Source of the DNA: Gnetum montanum
Taxonomy: Eukaryota > Streptophyta > Gnetopsida > Gnetales > Gnetaceae
Direction of reading: 5' to 3'
DNA: 64,000 bases
Assembly: GCA_015680685.1 (NCBI GenBank)
Contig: MNCI01015530.1
Location: forward strand, 71,887-135,886
Under the pieces are notes generated by a model. That model saw nothing but the letters and a program-made list of their open reading frames with translations, did not search any database and was not told where the DNA came from. Of the stretch, positions 22,668-35,271 are shown piece by piece. Within the stretch, counting starts at the first letter, position 1, and every line of letters starts with the position of its first letter. The translations under genes were made by a program, and so were the position numbers.

Positions 22668-24866
22668 ATGATTTCTTCAACCATCGTTGTTGCTACCTCT
22701 AATGTTGAGGTCTCTTTTTCGGTTCAGGGCATCACAAGTGCTGAGCAACCGCTTAGCCCAGTGTGAGAGCTACGCCGATCTCTCAGGATCCAAAATTGAT
22801 CACCTGAGAGCTTGGCACAGCAAACCAAGATTTACAATTTTCTCTGCGCTAAGGTCTAGGCGAATCTTCCCTTAGATGCCCATGAACTCAAAGAAAAACA
22901 TAGCTTTGAGTTCACTTACTACAATGGGAGGGAATTTATTCCCACTCCAGGCATCTCCATTCCTCTGACACAAACATATCAGTGGATCTTAGATCAGCTG
23001 ATATGGACAACTAGGCCTAGGGAGCCGCAAGGCACGATGTCTCACTATGACGAGACATTTCAAGATGGGCAAGAGGACCTAGATTCCCAATCCAAGGATG
23101 GGGGTCAAACCAACCCTACCACCATCCCTCCCACCCCATCTTTCTGGTCAAACCCACTCTTTACCGCTACTCCCTTTATGATCACATCAGCATCGTCGCA
23201 ACCTGCAGTTCCATCGGCAACGGGTAGCCATGCCATGCCCTCGGCATATTAACACGCCTATTCCCCCATCTCATTCCTAGGTGCTATCCCCCCACAATCT
23301 ATTCCCCAATCCATTCCTACATCGTACCATGCACCGATCACTACTACCCTACCTTACGTCCATACAGTACCTACATCATAGTTGCATATAGACTCTACCT
23401 CCATTCTAGCATCTAAACCTATTCCACCATCAGTCGTGGACCCAACCCCAACCACGTGGTGGACCCCATTCACTTTCCCCCTGCTTCGCAACCTTTGCAA
23501 CTATCTCACTATGCTCACCATCAAATGTACTAGGTCCCGCAAATGGTACAACCAAGCGTGGGATTGTGGTCTACCCCACCGATCATGCAAAAAAACTATC
23601 CCATGGCACCACTATCAGTTATTGCTCCAACGACACTACCCACTGGGTAGTGGACTAGTACCGTGCGTTCCCATGCTCTTCTATCTCAACCCTAGAGGAG
23701 TTGCTGACTCAGTTCGTAACTTGTTTCAAGTATACCTTGAGACCAGAGGTTACGTTGGATTAGTTAATGAGTGTGAAGCAAGATCCATTGGAATCAGTCT
23801 AGAAATTTATACAGCGGTGGAGCGCTACCCTTAATGAGATCCGTGAGCCCATCGCGGAGGCCCAACTACTAGCCATCTTTAAGGGTGTAGTGAATGACTT
23901 TATTAAGTCCAAATTATACTACCTCGCTCCACGGACTCTTAGTCAGGCTCTTGCCTAGACCAAGAGCATACAAGATGTGGTCGAGGCAAGCAAAGATGCA
24001 GCCTATGTTGCTTACAAGAACACATTTACAAAGCAGGACAAAGATAAGGGCAAGGCTACAACAGCCACAGTGGCAAATGAAGCTAAGCCCAATAAAAAAA
24101 CAACAAGAAGGTGGCCACTACACAACCTAACCCCGCACCCATGCCAAACAATGCTGCTCAACCCTTCACATCTGCACTTGAAGCATCCACCCCACCTAAG
24201 CCTAACTTCGAGCATAAAGATTACTCTAAGTATACCTTGTTACCTATTAAGCCTTCAGAACTTCTAAAGTAATTACTAGGGATGGGGTACATTCAACACA
24301 AGAGGATGTTAGAGGAGGCAACCAAAAGGCATCAACGGTACCACGAAATCCTTAGGAACCCCTCCTTGGCTTTTCCCAATGAACCCCCAGTTCCTAAGAA
24401 TTTCACGCTAGAGTGGTTCTGTGACTATCACCAACTGTGTGGTCATGACACAAATTACTGTTTGGCATTGAAGGATGATATTCAAAGAATGATTGATCAA
24501 GGGAAGTTGGTTCTGGACGAAAGCAACCCAGTGCATCCTAAAAATTAATCTATGCATGTCTACATAGACCCACTTAATGCCAACAACATCGACTACATTA
24601 TCAACACTATCGGCATTGACAGAAATCCTAAACTGCCTCAACAACTGTTTGTGGTTCGCGTGCCTCAGCGTAGTGCACCTACACCACTAGAGGCTAAAAA
24701 ATTGCCGCAGCAACCGTTCATCCTAAGGGTCCCACGTTGGACATTTGCCCCTGCATCCTCTATAAACAAGACTACATCATCGCCTGCACTAACACTACAA
24801 ACACCATTCGTCATCAAGGGGCCAAGCCACTCAATCGTCCCCGCCCTGCATAAGATGACACCATAG
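22668..24866 (+). pseudogene. gag: N1 gag
   Basis: From ATG at 22668 one frame runs, with stops and local slippage, to about 24866. It starts MISSTIVVATSNVEVSFSVQ, continues through a Pro/Ser/Thr-rich linker (23040-23640), and then a shortened retrotransposon-gag domain (about 23700-23960; FIQRWSATLNEIREPIAEAQ, AIFKGVVNDF). The Tat-type cysteine/histidine motif is near 24415-24500 (CDYHQLCGHDTNYC, then LKDDIQRMIDQGKL). The front of the gag domain seems deleted compared with the second Tat copy, where PEFNKYDREGDPNAHL is present near 55080. Confidence 0.75.
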
Positions 24867-25199
24867 CCTTCTTGTCCAAGGAAACAAGAATAGTGCTCAA
24901 CAGGTGAGGCGGCAATAGAATGTACTGTCCTAGGTGGTTCCAAGCCTATGTCCTCGTCCTCTGCATCTACATCCTCATCACCAAAAGATAATGCTGCTAC
25001 GCACACACGGTCATTGCCACCTCGTCCGAAAGGGTCCAACCCCAGACCAAAATTATCCTTTGGGAAATTCACCTACTGGGATGAATGGAAGAGGAGAAAG
25101 GTAGTAAACAACAGGAAGTTGGCCTAGACCTCTTAAGCATTCTTACTCAAGTCAAGTAGGCTCTAAAATAAAGAAAACGTTAAGCCTGTACGACCTAAT

Positions 25200-25932
25200 T
25201 ATGACTTCCACTACACACCATGAGGCTCTAGTTCGCATGTTAATGGTAATACCAGTTGACAAGAACATGCCAGCAGAAGAGAAAGAAATTCACTCGGTTA
25301 TGCTTCCTCCTATGCCTAGAGAACCGTAGCCATCCCAATTGACATTCTGTGAAGATTCCATTAGGAAAGACCTTGAAAAGGGTCAGGTGACTACAACACC
25401 CCTATTCATCACAATTCAGGTCGACCAACATAAGATCCGAAGGGTACATGTTGATGATGAGGCTACTATGAACGTCATTCCATTCCCCATTGTGGATAAA
25501 CTGGGATTGGTAGACCAAATCAAACCCACGAAAACGTCATGCTTGAAGTCATTTAACGGGGCATGGGTCATGGTGAAAGGTACTATCCACATTGACACTT
25601 TGGCAGGGGATCAGTTTCCCACCAATGCAACATTTATCATGGTGGAAGAGATGCCTGGGTTTAACCTAATCCTGGGGAGGTCATGGTTAGCCCAACTTAG
25701 GATACATAAGGAAATCCATCTACCCTACACAGGCAGGGAGGTGGTGATCCATGGTGACGAGGTGGCAACGCAAGTGATAAATAATGTAGATATGGAGCAG
25801 GGTTCAGAGGTCATAACCTCTGAGAATGAGGTGCCTATCTTCGTTGACACTAACTGTTTAATGAAAGAGCCAGCCCAACACGTTAGCTTAGAAAACAAAA
25901 ATGCATGGGCCGACTTACCTTTTCAAGCATAA
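25200..25932 (+). pseudogene. N1 aspartic protease
   Basis: The longest frame is 25339-25932 (197 codons), shifted +1 from gag. Motifs in order: the active-site region VHVDDEATMNVIP, where D-D-G has become D-D-E, then GFNLILGRSWL near 25660-25690. The upstream text (YDLIMTSTTHHEALVRMLMV near 25195) also occurs in the second Tat copy. The active-site Gly-to-Glu change would inactivate it. Confidence 0.8.
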
Positions 25933-26158
25933 GATGACGATGTAGATGAATGCTGCAGTAAAGCTTCTCTGCCTTACTTTCCACCAAATCCACGATGGGT
26001 TAGAAAGCAGTTGTATATAGTGTAGCAACTCCACTGCTTCTTACCTGGTTAACATCTGTTATACATTTATTTCTTATTTTCTTCACATCCATTCATCTAT
26101 GCTAGGCACTTAACTTATTCTTTTAAACTGTTCCCATACCCACCATTCACATCATGAA
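25933..26158 (+). other. Short spacer after N1 protease
   Basis: There is no ORF; one GTGTAGCAAC fragment of the palindrome family is present near 26020. Confidence 0.4.
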
Positions 26159-26673
26159 ATGGCCCGCTATGGCCTAAAATTGGCAAAATTTACCGATTAC
26201 ATTACGTTATGGCCCGCTAAGACCTAAAACTGGGAAAACATTTTTCCTTCACGTTACATTGTGGCTTGCTAAGGCCTAAAACTGGAAAAATTTTCTGTTC
26301 ACATTACGTTACGGCCACTAAGGCCTAAAATTGGAATTTTTTTTCATTTACATTACCCCATAGCTTGCTAAGTCCTAAAACTGGAAAAAATCCTTCGTTT
26401 ACATTACACCACTACGGCCCACTAAGGCGTAAAACTAGCAAAATTTTCCGTGTACATTACGTTATAGCCTGCTAAGGCCTAAAACTGGCAAAATTCATTA
26501 CCCCACGCATCTACGATGGCCCGAAATGGCCTAAAACTAGTGATGGCCCGGAATGGCCTTAAACTACCACTGAGAACCCACCAGGGCCTAAAACTAGCTA
26601 TTCAAAAAGATAAATAATAAAAAAAATTCCTCTTTCTTATCACCTAATGACAGCCCGAAATGGCCTAAAACTA
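26159..26673 (+). repeat. Motif array 1: eleven GGCCCGCTAAGGCCTAAAACTGGC units
   Basis: Units start near 26161, 26211, 26262, 26311, 26362, 26416, 26466, 26517, 26545, 26575 and 26651. Spacing is first about 50 bp, then irregular. The core GGCCYGCTAAGGCCTAAAACT is shared with the arrays at 31670-31900 and 35272-35660. It lies between the protease and the 3' end of the antisense gene. Confidence 0.85.
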
Positions 26674-26821
26674 AGACCAAAAATGATAAAAATCGATCAC
26701 ATAGACAATACACAAGCTAAAACAAAAAAAATATTTTCATAATTCATTTTCCATTCAAAATTTCAATTAAATAATGTTTGCAATATTCTTGCAAAAGAAT
26801 ATACAATAAGATCCCTTGCTC

Positions 26822-29800
26822 TCATGCATCATCTTCCTCTGCATTATCTTCCTCTACATCATTGTTCCCGCCCTCAGAGGGCCTTGCTTCTTCATCCAGA
26901 ATCTGTATCATAGAAAATGAAGTAGTCAGCTAGAGTCACAGTAAAAGCTAGAATGAAATAAACTGGTACACCGCAAGAAAGTGACTAACCCGAGATGGCC
27001 CCGTGTCTATCTCAGGGGGTATGCGATCCAAGCTAATCTCGAGGCATTGCCAGATCTCCTCTTCAATGATGTCTGCCTAGTTCCTATCTCCGAAGTCAAC
27101 ATTTGTTGCAACTTTCTCCTTTTCAATAGCTATTCATCTCGGTGGCCTTGGAGAAAAGGAGGCAGTGGCAGTCTCACCTGTGGGAAGACTCACTTCCTGC
27201 TCATTGGATTAACTGACCATCACTTGTTGCATGAACTTATTGTAAGCCTCAGAAGCACCAATGACATCCAAGAATGCTTCATGAGTATACAACTTAACTG
27301 AAGCATCCCGGTATTGTTTACGGTAGGTGGCATGTTCTAGTTTATACATATGCTTGTGGTTTTTTTGGGACTGCCCCCACTCATAAAATTTTACGCTATA
27401 ATCTTTCCAATCATAGTTCTTTTGGGCCAACAAGTCCATTTGCATTCGCTGCTCAATTATTTCATGTGTGGCCTTGTTGTTGCGTCGCACGATTGTTCAA
27501 TATCTTGCATAATTTATGACGACCTTGCGCCAATTGCTATCATTGGTATCTTGGGCCAATAGGAACTCATTCCTAGAATGGAGGTCTCCCACCTCGATGG
27601 TTAGATTGGCCTTCTCCTTCTCAAGCTTCTGGACTCGTTTTCACAAGTCTTCGTTTACATGCCTTCACTCCCACAAGGAGCGTGCCGAGTACAACATGCA
27701 TTCGCTATCCTCGTCGTATATGCGACGAGGTACTTCGGTCACCTTCGGTGGGAATGTAGGCATGACATCAACCTTTACTACTTGTTTTAGGTCCCACTTG
27801 AGGCGAGAGGCTGTCGACCGCACATAAAAACACATTAGTCTTAGTAGTGTAGCAAAGTTTAGCAACCTAAGAGGTATAGCATAGCAAGTTAAAAGCCTAG
27901 TGTAGCTACTTCACTTACCCACTTCCGGATCGACCCACTCTAGACGGTTGATTATGTTGTCAACCACCCCTTGCATGAACTCAAACTTATCAGGGGTCTC
28001 AGCCCATGGTTGTAGGCAGATCAAAGAAGGACCTGCAATGTCAACAGTAGTGTTTGCCACATGACAAAATGTGTTAGTTATGACCGAGAGGACTACAACA
28101 AAGTTGATGAGCAATGCAAATAATAGTGTTAAGCTCCTACCTAGCAAACCATCAGGGGTGATAGTGGAGAGGGGGGGGGGGGGGGGGGCCATTNAACTTT
28201 CAAACATGCGGTCAAACTCACCAGCATCTAGTTGTAGCTCCCCTCCTTCTCGTTGGCTTAACAGCATGGAAGCACCCTCTGCGTCCATCTACTCCTCCAG
28301 CGCTGAACTACATTTAGCAAAGGGATCATCGATAGAGGTCCCTTCCTGGTTGACAAGGGCCTCTTCTTTATTTTTTGGGGTCCTTCTCTTTGTGGTGCTA
28401 GCATCCTCCTCATCCATAGGAGCATCCTACTCATCCATAGGGGAGTCCTCCTCATTGGCAAAAACGTCCTCCTCATCAGCAGGAGCGTTTTCCTCATTGA
28501 CCGAAGTCCCTTCCTTTGTGATAGGAGCTCCTTCTTTCTTGACCGAGGCCCTTTCCTCTGTGGCTGGGGCCCTCGCATCTTTATTAGCTGCCCCTATTTT
28601 GGTGACCTTCACCTCTTCTCCTTCTTCCTCTTCCTCTTCTTCCTCTAGTAGCAAAGCATGTTCACATTAGGCAAAAGTAGACTAACTTGAAACAGATGCT
28701 ATGTTGTGCTACGCTACCTAGCATAGCACAGTGTAGAAAGCATCAACCAAATAAACAAAACAACAAACATAAAGAAGACACACTTACCGATAGGAGGTTT
28801 TATTCTGTGTAGCTTGAATCATAGTTTCTGCCTTGCTTCTTCATCCGTACAGGGAGGCTCCTCGACTGAACGAGACCTTTTGCACTGTAGCTTTGTGGCC
28901 ACTATCTCCGCAATGAGGTGTTTTCCCTTTGATATGCTACTTGTGGTAGCAGGGGCCACCTCCCCTACGCTATCCTAGCCATGGAAGTTGTGGGCCACCC
29001 GATCGTCATTGAAAATGACTCCCTAATAGCTTCTGGGTGATCCTGGGATTGGGTGGTGCAAAAGACTTGGCAAATCCATGGTTTGAAAATCTGGTTCTGA
29101 TCTTGCATCACCCAGACTCCATTCTCATGAACTACCAAGAATTCTAAAAAGTGCCACAAGCAGGCTACAAAGAAGGCATGATGCACATTGAAACAGGATT
29201 CAGGCTTCTTATGAAGCTTGACCATTTCAGCCTACAGACCTTTGCAAAGATGTTTGGCCTAGTTGTAACGAGCCCCCTCTTCCATGACCTCTCTCATTAC
29301 CCAAGCTTGCTCAATCCCAATGATCTTACCTTGGGAGAGTAGCTTGGGGAAAGCATAGGCACGGACCCTTTCACTACCCCTATCCACTCCTCAATGTCCC
29401 CTTGATGGTTTACCTTGTTTTTGGTCTTTGCCCCCACGGGAAGACCATTAGAAGAAACACTGAAGAGATCCGCAAATAGCTGATCATTAATCTCAAGGAC
29501 TGCCAACACACCGTGCACATGTGTGCGGAAGTGGTCTACTTTTTCAGAAAAGGAGTTGGCTAGGGCAAGCATCTCAGCAGTAGGGATGCTTGGGTTCATG
29601 GCCAAGAACAAGTCCATGAGCCCAGCATCCCAAAGGTTTTTGGTGAGTGATTCTGGGGCCCCATTGCAAAGCTAGCGTTGGGTCTCATCTACCTCCCCAT
29701 ACTTAAAATAAATGTTAGCCTCGTTATGCCCAAAGGTGATCACCATCACCTCCTAGGATTTCTTCACCGCTGTAGCAATTTGCAAAAGGAAAAGAAAAAA

Positions 29801-31391
29801 CTTAAACAAAATAGAAAAATAGAAGAAAAATAGGAACAACACTCAAACATGCAAATAATTCATGGTTTAGCGTACCAGGTTTGAATGACGATGGGAACGG
29901 TGGAAGATCCACTGACACATCTTCAACAGTGATTGGCCTAAAGGATGCCCAATCCCCATCCAACCAACCAAAATTCTTACACCTGTTGTAAAACTAGGAG
30001 TACCGGGTTGGATAGGTTTTGTGTTCACCCCTGCATTGGCCTATCATGTTGGCGCGCATATTCTCAGTAGAGGAAAACTCCAGCAATGTCATCTGTGCCA
30101 AGGCCAAGGCATTAGTATCACTATGAAGCCCACTCTTGTTGATGTAAAACCTGGTAACAAAAAGAACACATACACTGTTAACATTTTCTTTTGCCTAGCA
30201 TAGCACACATCGAATAGCGTAGCAAAATATGTTTACAGAACTCACCCACCGACATAATAAATGGTTCCTGGTGGGTTCTAAAAACACGTTCCCATGTGGC
30301 AAGTAATGAACAATGTGTTGTACGGGTGGTAGCAATTATATTCGAGCATTTCCCAGATCCAGGTTAGAAGCCTTTATATTTTTGGGCGTTGACTGGATCC
30401 TCTCGCCTGCTCACCCCCGATTGCTCCATCGGTCAGAAATTTTAGAATACCCTGATTTGCCCCAGGCAATAGGGTTTCTGTAATTGTGGTTGCTACCTCC
30501 ATTGATAAGTGTGACCAAATGATCACACTTAAGTGTTGGAGGAGAAATTGCAGGAAGTCCCGTATGCCTTCTCAGAACCAGACCGTTTGCCGCTCCACAT
30601 GCACGTGGGGTAGAGGAAAGTTGGCCACTGGTTCACGTAGGTAGCATAAAACCCCTACAATTTCTAGGATAATCAAAATGGGCCTTAGCATCACCTTGCA
30701 CAACACAATGACAAACGTTAACATCGTGGTCGAGTGGAGTCCGCATGTAGCATAGTAGGATTAGCCGTTTACAAATAGCGTAGCATAACTCTTTCCTTGC
30801 ATGTAGCATAGCAGAACCATGAAGGAAATAGTGTAGCAGAGCAACAAAAAATTAAATACGAATTTGGAACAAGAAACAATTTAACATGCTACAGCTATTT
30901 CAACAACTCTCTTGCCTGACAAAATGATTTGCACTACGCTGTGATAGACACGTGTTACACTATCAAATCATGCATATGGCCAAACCCTCCTAAGGGTCAT
31001 ACTTTACGTTATTTGCATGCTAAGTTGCTAGAATCATCTAAACCTCTATGGTGAAGCAATTATGGCAATGGCGGTCTAGGCAATATTGCATGCAACTTTA
31101 GCGTAGTGTTTGTACACCCGTCGTGGCTGAATTGGCAACAACGATGGTGTAACGGCAAAAATGGCAACCAAAACGGTGATAGAAGATGCAAATTTTTAAA
31201 ATAGAAAGCAAAAAAAGAAAATAGAGACAATAATAGTAGGATGGAAAAAACAAAGGTAGCGTGGCAACTTACCAGGCCGATGGTGTCTCCGCTCGCACCA
31301 CGATGTGTGTCTATGACAGACGCCCCAAGGTGTCTTTCACCTCGTCCACCTTTGCAAGCGCTAGGTGTTTGCATTTTCTTTTAGGTGCCAT
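26822..31391 (-). CDS. Antisense multi-exon gene inside N1, function unknown
   Basis: Predicted exons, in order on the minus strand: 31391-31273 (starts MAPKRKCKHLALAKVDEVKD), about 30693-30246, 30150-29876, 29769-28788, 28644-28141, 28032-27919, 27810-26990 and 26902-26822 (stop TGA). Six introns have GT-AG ends; four donors are GTAAGT or GTGAGT-like. Frames join across all resolved junctions except 27919/27810, which needs a 1-base indel. The first intron (31272 to about 30694) is long and may hide another exon. The protein has a hydrophobic segment (exon 2), an acidic Glu/Asp/Pro-repeat region (exon 5) and a Lys/Glu/Gln-rich, probably coiled-coil exon 7, ending in an acidic tail. I recognise no domain. 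About ten in-frame stops and a poly-G run (28169-28188) make this copy dead. Additional ORFs are known in the Tat lineage. Confidence 0.7.
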
Positions 31392-31524
31392 TGTCTTAGT
31401 TGCAGATTCTTTCTTAGTCACTACACTAAATCTTCTTACTCTTTGTTAGCACAACTGCTCTATGCTCTGGATGTGGGCTCTGCGCTCTTACGATGAAAAT
31501 GACGAGTTTACCAGGGGTAAACCC

Positions 31525-31534
31525 CTATTTATAG
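31525..31534 (-). promoter_or_regulatory. TATA box of the antisense gene
   Basis: CTATAAATAG on the minus strand lies about 135 bp upstream of the ATG at 31391-31389. The intervening sequence is a plausible leader without an upstream ATG in good context. Confidence 0.6.
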
Positions 31535-31669
31535 CCAACATGGTGAAAAGGAACTTGCCATTTTCCCACCCCAATTAATGTGGGATGTTTCGTACAACAT
31601 AGCACTCCCTTCGTAGTGTAGCAACACTATTTGCATCATAACAGGTGGGCCCAACCGAAAGCCTCAACC

Positions 31670-31900
31670 CACCTTAAACTAGTCGTTTACCTTTGCAAGA
31701 ATAGCTTGTTAGCAGTCCACAAAGACCTTAAACTAGTAGTTTTGACTCATAGTTTCAACCGAGTTAATGGTCTGCAAAGACCTTAAACTAATACAACTTA
31801 CCTTTACAAAAAAACTTGTTAGCAGTCTGCAAAGACCTTAAACTAATACTTTTGACATAACCCGTTAGCGGTCTGCTACAACTTTAAATTGGCAGAGTGC
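31670..31900 (+). repeat. Motif array 2, about five units
   Basis: The units (T)GCAAAGACCTTAAACTAGT/ACCTTAAACTAAT recur at about 31672, 31731, 31790, 31846 and 31885. It is the same core as array 1. It separates the antisense promoter from the RT region. Confidence 0.8.
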
Positions 31901-32154
31901 AAACTTTATATCATGGTTTACTATTATTTCAACTGTTCATATTTCATTATTGCTTTGCAAATTTTTATTGTGCATTGTTGCTACAAACAGGTATCACTTG
32001 ACTTGGAATTTATCTCATTGTGGCAGGTTGAGCAAGAATGGCAATGCATCATGATCTTTCTTCACCTCTAGCCTTGCCAGGTCCACACGGTGAGCTCACA
32101 AGACAATTGAGCCTAGAGTCAATAGACTGGGAATGATCAGCAAATAGCACTGTA

Positions 32155-35100
32155 GTGTCCTTAGAAACATCCCTAGATTGGCCCGAACATTTGGTCCAAG
32201 CCTTAGATTTAGAGGCCGGGGATGTAACCGATGACCCTCTCATTGAAATATCTGTGACCACATCCAGTGGGGAAATAAAAACGTTAAAACTTAGCTTCCT
32301 CTTAGATTCGCAAACACACAAAGATGTATCCAAGATACTGCAAGACAACATTGAAGTATTTAGATGGTCTTATAACGACATGTTGGGCTTAGATCTAAGG
32401 CTTATACAACACAACATTGTCTTAGATCCACGTATGAAAGTAGTTAAGAAAAAGGCTTGCAAGGTTAAACCAGAGATTGTAGTAGCCGTATGTGATGAAA
32501 TCACTAAGCTATATCAAGCTAGTTTCATTTGGGAAATTGATTACTTTGAGTGGGTGTTAAACATTGTTGTGGTTTCTAAGAAAATGGGAGGAATACGAAT
32601 CTATATAGACTTCTGGGATCTAAACAAAGCAACGATCATAGACGACTTTCCATTGTCGAGTATTGATCAACTCATAAACACTATGGTTGGTCACACTCTG
32701 TTATCCTTCATGGAAGGTTTCTCTGACTACAACTAAATTCGTATCAACCTAGAGCATCAGTTAACAACAACTTTCATGAACCCATGGGGTACCTTCTATT
32801 ACACCATGATGCCCTTTGGGCTCAAAAATGCTGGAGCAACTTACTAGAGAGCCATGACATACATCTTTAGCGACTACATCCTAGAAACACTAAATGACTA
32901 CGTGGATGACATAGTGGTCAAATCTAAAGAGGTTGTCAGTCATCCCAATGATCTAGGTGTAGTCCTCAAATGTTTCCAGATGCATGACTTACGCGTCAGC
33001 CCAAAAAAGTGTGTCTTCGGGGTGAGAACCAGATGCATGCTAGGGTTTGTAGTATTGGAGGCTGGAATATGAGTGGACCCTAACAAAGTTAAGGCCATCG
33101 TTAATCTAGCACCCCCTACTAACCTTAAAGAAGTACGCAGGTTGCAAGGTAGGGTATAGTTCATTAGAAGGTTTATAGCAAAGTTGACCAACAAGTTACA
33201 CCCAATGCAACACTTACTAAAGAAAGGGGTTAACTTAGAATGGACAAAACAATGCCAACAAGCCTTCGATGATCTGAAGAAAGAGCTTTTACACCTTCCG
33301 ATTGTTTACCACCACAGAGGGATAAGCCTTTCTACATCTACCTTGCCCGATGGAAAGCCATAACAGAAGAATTTGACTTGCATTATGTGAGCCAATCGTC
33401 AATGAAAGGTCAAGCCATAGCTACGCAACTCATGACCTCACCCGTTGATGATCGCGCAACCATAGAACTTGAATTCCCTGACGAGCATGTTAGCATCATC
33501 GACGCTATCCCATCACATCTCGATGCTACTTTGCATTTTGATGGTGTCTCGACTACACATGGTGGTAGCATAGCGGTTGTCATTACATTCCCCTCTGGGG
33601 ATGTTCAACCGTTTGCTTATTGTTTCGCATTCCTTTGTAAGAATAATGTGGCAGAGTACGAAGGATTTCTCAGGGGCCTCTTAGCAGCCCAAGAATTAAA
33701 AATTCAACATCTGGAGATTTGAGGTGATCCACAACTCATTGTGAATCAAATCACTGAGGTCTATGCTTGCAAAGCTACTCATTTGTAGCCCTATTGTGAC
33801 CTAGCCAAAAGTTTTCTTAAGTAGTTTGCAACAACAGATGTCGAAAACATGCTGCGTAATGAGAACATTGTAGCAGATGCTTTGGCCACTCTAGCATTAA
33901 GTGTGCCACCACACCTATTGATAAGTTTGTCCACTTCAATTACTGAGTGTACGGAGCCTATCACTCAAGTGGTACACATAGCATCTGTAAGTGCTGCAGA
34001 TACCCAGGAGTGGTATGCCAACACTAAAGCCTATCTGCAACATGGCGAACCCCCATGTGGATTGACATCTACCCAAAGGGATGTGATTCACAAGCGTGCT
34101 TGGCAATATGTACTTATGGGAGATAATGCTTTATGCAAATGCTCCTTTGATGGGATATTGCTGGCATGCGTAAATGAGGAACAAGATTGGAAGGTCATTA
34201 ACAAGATACATGAGGGATTGTGTGGTGGACACATAGCACCTAGGGCCATGGTGGAAAAAATCAGATGCCTAGGGTACTATTGGCCTCACATGAAGCACAA
34301 TTGCCTAGCCAAAGTTAAGACTTGTGATACGTGCCAACGATATGCAAATCTTATACACATTTCACCTACCGAGTTGCACCTAATGCAGATCATGGGGCCA
34401 TTTCAACGATGGGGAGTAGACATTATAGGACCTATCAAACCTAAGTCTTCTGTAGGGCATAGCTTCATCATCACCGCCACTAAGTACTTTATAAAGTGGG
34501 TGGAGGCTATTCCCCTTAGGAAGACTACATCTCAATAGGTTTGCCACTTTATATTAGATAACATCGTGATGAGGTTTGGGCTTCCCATGACTATTGTGAT
34601 AGACAGTTGGCCATAATTTAGTAGTGCAGAAACCAAAACATTTTGCAGCAATCTTGGCATTAGGTAATTGTTCTCCTTACCATACTACCTGCAGGAAAAC
34701 GGATAGGTAGAAGCGATGAACAAAGCCATCATCAACTTGCTCAAGAAAATTCTTAACAATAGCAAGAGGTGATTGCACAAGCAAATCCTCTATGTGCTGT
34801 GGGCTTATAGAACGACATGCAGAACAACGATAGGTAAGATACCTTATAGCCTTGTTTACAGATCTGAAGCAGTGTTGCCTCTTGAGCTATAGGTATCATC
34901 ACTTTGAATGATCCTTTCAAACATCATGAGCGAAGCCTAGAACAATGAGTCAAGGATCATTGACCTCGACTCCATAGAGGAGGAGCATACACAAACACTT
35001 GGCCGGATAGAGCATTATCAAGACAGGAAATGGTAGAAGCATCATGCAAACCTACATTAACAGATGATAGAAAAGGGATATCTCATTCTCAAGGTTGTTC

Positions 35101-35252
35101 ATGAACATGTGAACAAATTCTTAGCAAACTGGGAAGGCCCATTCATGGTCACAAAAGCCTATGGGAACAGAGCTTTCAAGTTGGCAAACATGGATGGCAA
35201 CGAGTTTGCAAATCCTGTGAATCATTCGTATCTCAAGCCGTAGTACATCTAA
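32155..35252 (+). pseudogene. pol: N1 pol: RT, truncated RNase H, archaeal-type RNase H, integrase
   Basis: RT runs from about 32400 to 33290. The catalytic block FMDGFSGYNQ reads FMEGFSDYN-stop, YVDDIVVKSK is intact and MNPWGTFYYTMMPFGLKNAG is present. The gypsy RNase H is reduced: KPFYIYLA is joined directly to RWKAITEEFDLHYVSQSS. A second RNase H follows at about 33500-33900 (LHFDGVSTTHGG, NNVAEYEGFLRGLLAAQELK). Integrase runs from about 34010 to 34900 (HEGLCGGHIAPRAM, CDTCQR, FQRWGVDIIGPI) and its C-terminus extends to TAA at 35250-35252 (ANMDGNEF, SYLKP). The archaeal-type RNase H is diagnostic of the Tat lineage. There are many in-frame stops. Confidence 0.85.
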
Positions 35253-35271
35253 TGCATGAGCAAGGTAATAA

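Noticed and set aside
24665-25072. 135-codon minus-strand open frame
   Set aside because: It is opposite the N1 gag-protease linker; no promoter, splice site or homologue in N2 supports it.
28071-28670. 199-codon + strand open frame rich in Ser
   Set aside because: It lies exactly opposite the acidic Glu/Asp exon of the antisense gene; GAG/GAA codons read backwards give Ser/Leu-rich text. The minus frame has splice sites and a homologue in N2; the plus frame has neither.
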